A stretch of DNA of 39,693 bases, from positions 1-39,693 of the forward strand of contig DASVAA010000124.1 in the NCBI GenBank assembly GCA_036376595.1, read 5' to 3'. The notes under the pieces were generated by a model, which saw only the letters and a program-made list of their open reading frames with translations, did no database searches and was not told the DNA's origin. Within the stretch, counting starts at the first letter, position 1. Every line of letters starts with the position of its first letter. This DNA is from SMAG-U1939 sp036376595. Lineage in GTDB: Bacteria > Chloroflexota > Ktedonobacteria > Ktedonobacterales > JADMIN01. Both the position numbers and the translations under genes were made by a program. Below are positions 37,851 through 39,693 of the stretch, in pieces.

Positions 37851-39136
37851 GACTTGGCCGCTGGCTCAGCCATCACCATCACATCCGCAGAGACGACCGA
37901 CTCGCGATACTGATTCACTCGCGCGCCGCCGGGGCGCAGCTCGCGTGCGATGGCCGCCAGCCAGCGACGGCGCTGGTCGAGTGTCAGGCGCGGTTCTGCG
38001 ATCCCCGGATCCTCCTCGACCCACGGAGCGCAGGCCAGGAACTCGCCCAGCAGCGGCCCGCTCGTGGCGGTGGGCACGTAGTCGTCCACGCCGATGAAGC
38101 CACGCGAGGGTTCGTAGGGGCGTCCGGTGGACGCCCACTCGCCGTGTCCGGTGGACGCCCGCGCGGTGATGCTGGATTGACCGTCGAAGACCAGGTCGAA
38201 GAAGTTGCCGGTCTGCATCGCGCAGACGTTGTAGCGCAGGCTGCGATACGGCGGCTGGAGCGCGCCGAGCACTGAATCCAGCCACTCTTGCGGCTGCCAG
38301 TCTGAGGCGCTGCCGGGTCCGGCCCACGGCGCGTCGTTGGCATCGTTCTGGACCACGATCTCGGCTGCCTGCGCGTCCAGGTGGCGCAGGTAATCGGGGG
38401 TGAAGGCGTCAAGGCTGATGGCGACGCCTAGTCGCCCAGCGGCGGTGGAGATCACGCGCACTTCGGCGAGCCTGCCGGGCGTCAGGTCGAGCGTTTCGCG
38501 CTCATTGTGCGTCAGGTTGACCTTGTTCACGCGACCCAGCAGCGCGCCATCGGGACCAAACACCAGCGCGGCGTTGTAGACGTCGGGACCCTCCGGTAGA
38601 TAGACGGCGCTCGCGCCCGGCGAACCCCAGCGCCGGATGGCACGCGGATCGGTCGAACGGCGCACTCGTGGGGCAAGGGTCGTGGCGACGAGGAAGACAC
38701 CGTGGCGCCGCGCCTGTTCGGAGAGTGTCTCGAGAAACGGCCGGTAGAGTGCGTCGGTCAGCGCCAACAGCAGCGCGCGGGCGAGTGAGATGCCCGGCCA
38801 GCGCAGCCGATAGGCCAGGATACGTCGCGCGTGGGCCAGCGCGAGCAGCGTCAGGGCAGTGCGCGACGAGCGGGCGTGTCGCGCGAGCAGCCCGCGTGGA
38901 CCGGCGAGCGCGGCGGGCAGGCCGAGCAGCTCGCCCAGCACGACCAGCGTAGGCCCGTCAGACGCGATGTGCGGCGCCGCCAGCCCCACGATGCGTTCCA
39001 GCTCAGTCCGGCACTCGGTCTCCTTCGCCGCGATGTGCATGCGATTGCCAACGGCGATTACGCGCACCACCCGCTCACCACTGGTATCCAGCTCGGCGTC
39101 ACGCCCCTCCTCGCTCGTCGCCGTTCGGGCGTCCAC
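37847..39136 (-). CDS. Nitrilase-superfamily protein lacking the catalytic cysteine
   Basis: A 429-aa carbon-nitrogen-hydrolase-like protein. The catalytic Glu (E69, VVLGELLGL) and Lys (K205, LGRVNKVNL) sit in recognisable contexts, but the position of the nucleophile Cys reads Ser241 (LGVAISLDAF, codon AGC). In active family members this motif is I-C-x-D. It may therefore be inactive, altered in chemistry, or a binding protein. Residues about 326-342 (ASTGHGEWASTGRPYE) come from a doubled family A repeat inserted in frame. The start is uncertain: the GTG at 39136 is itself inside a family A copy, and GTG codons at 39070 and 39067 are alternatives. It ends at the tetR promoter. Confidence 0.75.
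   Translation of the reverse strand: MDARTATSEEGRDAELDTSGERVVRVIAVGNRMHIAAKETECRTELERIVGLAAPHIASDGPTLVVLGELLGLPAALAGPRGLLARHARSSRTALTLLALAHARRILAYRLRWPGISLARALLLALTDALYRPFLETLSEQARRHGVFLVATTLAPRVRRSTDPRAIRRWGSPGASAVYLPEGPDVYNAALVFGPDGALLGRVNKVNLTHNERETLDLTPGRLAEVRVISTAAGRLGVAISLDAFTPDYLRHLDAQAAEIVVQNDANDAPWAGPGSASDWQPQEWLDSVLGALQPPYRSLRYNVCAMQTGNFFDLVFDGQSSITARASTGHGEWASTGRPYEPSRGFIGVDDYVPTATSGPLLGEFLACAPWVEEDPGIAEPRLTLDQRRRWLAAIARELRPGGARVNQYRESVVSADVMVMAEPAAKS
38113..38160. repeat. Two family A copies inside the nitrilase-like gene
   Basis: TAGGGGCGTCCGGTGGACGC with its final CC (38115-38136) and GTGTCCGGTGGACGCCC (38144-38160). Both carry the core TCCGGTGGACGCCC. The pair adds about 16 codons without breaking the frame. 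Confidence 0.75.
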
Positions 39137-39150
39137 CGGACGCCCCTACG
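39127..39150. repeat. Family A repeat at the junction of two genes
   Basis: Arms GGGCGTCC and GGACGCCC around AC, with tail CCTACG. On the minus strand it supplies the TAG stop of the 124-aa gene (39148-39146) and the GTG (39136) at which the next frame opens. Confidence 0.75.
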
Positions 39151-39520
39151 CCTGAGCCGAGGTCGCGGCCGCACTCAACCGACGGAAGCGCGCGGCGCTC
39201 ATCTCACCGAGGCCGATGGCGGCGAGGAAGAAGATGATATGTAGGATGGCGATCACCGGCGTGATGCCCGTGCCGCGCTGGATGAAGCCAATGATCGCCA
39301 GCAGCAGCCCGACGACGAAAGTAGCCGCCATGACGCCGATCGGCCCGCCCCTGAAGGCCTGCGCCGCGCCCAGGAACCACAGCGCGGCCACGAAGATGAT
39401 CCCCAGGATCATGTGCAGCGTGATGAAGGTCAGGGCATGGTTGGTGAAGAACAGAATCCCCAGGATCAGATTGATGATGAAGATCACGCGCAGCAGCCAC
39501 GCCACGATTCGTACCGCCAC
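39146..39520 (-). CDS. Small four-TM membrane protein
   Basis: A 124-aa protein with four hydrophobic helices: VAWLLRVIFIINLILGILFF, FITLHMILGIIFVAALWFLG, VMAATFVVGLLLAIIGFIQR and IAILHIIFFLAAIGLGEMSA. Only short loops and an Ala-rich tail lie outside them. I do not recognise a named family. The GTG at 39520 has AAGGAG 6 nt upstream; the longer frame to the window edge is not supported. It lies 9 bp upstream of the nitrilase-like frame, so the two may be co-transcribed. Its stop codon lies in a family A repeat, so the original C-terminus may have been altered. Confidence 0.7.
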   Translation of the reverse strand: MAVRIVAWLLRVIFIINLILGILFFTNHALTFITLHMILGIIFVAALWFLGAAQAFRGGPIGVMAATFVVGLLLAIIGFIQRGTGITPVIAILHIIFFLAAIGLGEMSAARFRRLSAAATSAQA

Positions 39521-39693
39521 AACCCACTCCTTCCAGCGCAATCCATGTTGCGCGCTTGCTCGCCCGATGCCGGCCGGCGCATGCCACCTCGCGGATGGCA
39601 TGTGTTGTCCGCGGCGGTGCCGTTCGCATGCCGTAGCATACTCTAGCGATCCGGCCGCGGCGAGATCAAACACCGCGGGGCTTTGCCGCCGGT

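Overview
The window is GC-rich bacterial chromosomal DNA with no tRNA, rRNA or CRISPR array that I can see. Its core is the alpha-type ribosomal segment map-infA-rpmJ-rpsM-rpsK-rpsD-rpoA-rplQ-truA-rplM-rpsI (9.4-17.0 kb). Strong Shine-Dalgarno (SD) sites often precede GTG or TTG starts. Other traits are an archaeal-type NurA nuclease, a Rad50/SbcC-like ATPase, a deazaflavin (F420)-type reductase and many dispersed hairpin repeats. Together these best fit Chloroflexota (Ktedonobacteria-like or relatives). That placement is inference from gene content, not from a search.

Layout. 1-9.2 kb is a transport-rich accessory block. It holds a flavin monooxygenase cut by the window edge, two tandem MFS transporters, a C-terminal remnant of an MMPL transporter, a PAP2 phosphatase, an EntS-like MFS protein, a small PLDc_N membrane protein and a 14-TM DHA2 drug exporter. 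9.35-17.0 kb is the translation/transcription block, with unusually wide, hairpin-bearing gaps before rpsM, rpsK and rpsD, an over-long L17 and tails on RpoA and L13. 17.2-20.7 kb carries a TPR membrane protein, a PQQ-propeller lipoprotein and an orphan zinc-finger anti-sigma-like protein. 20.85-22.2 kb is a solo TnpB element whose 3' end folds like an omega RNA. 22.3-30.5 kb holds the Rad50-like ATPase, two tandem paralogous membrane/TPR-like proteins and NurA. 30.6-34 kb is a GAF/PAS histidine kinase followed by a small membrane protein. 34.1-37.85 kb is a TetR-controlled ABC-2 exporter cluster with a deazaflavin-type reductase inside it. 37.85-39.5 kb has a nitrilase-fold protein lacking the catalytic Cys and a small membrane protein.

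Five families of short GC-rich hairpins (called A-E here) are scattered through the window. Family B lies just after stop codons in every copy seen. Stem bases in A and D change in compensating pairs. A-type sequence lies in frame inside the nitrilase-like gene, and C-type low-complexity sequence lies in frame inside nurA. With the structured solo TnpB element, the enlarged L17 and the stretched ribosomal operon, these repeats are the most unusual content. I found no clear multi-gene defence or biosynthetic system.
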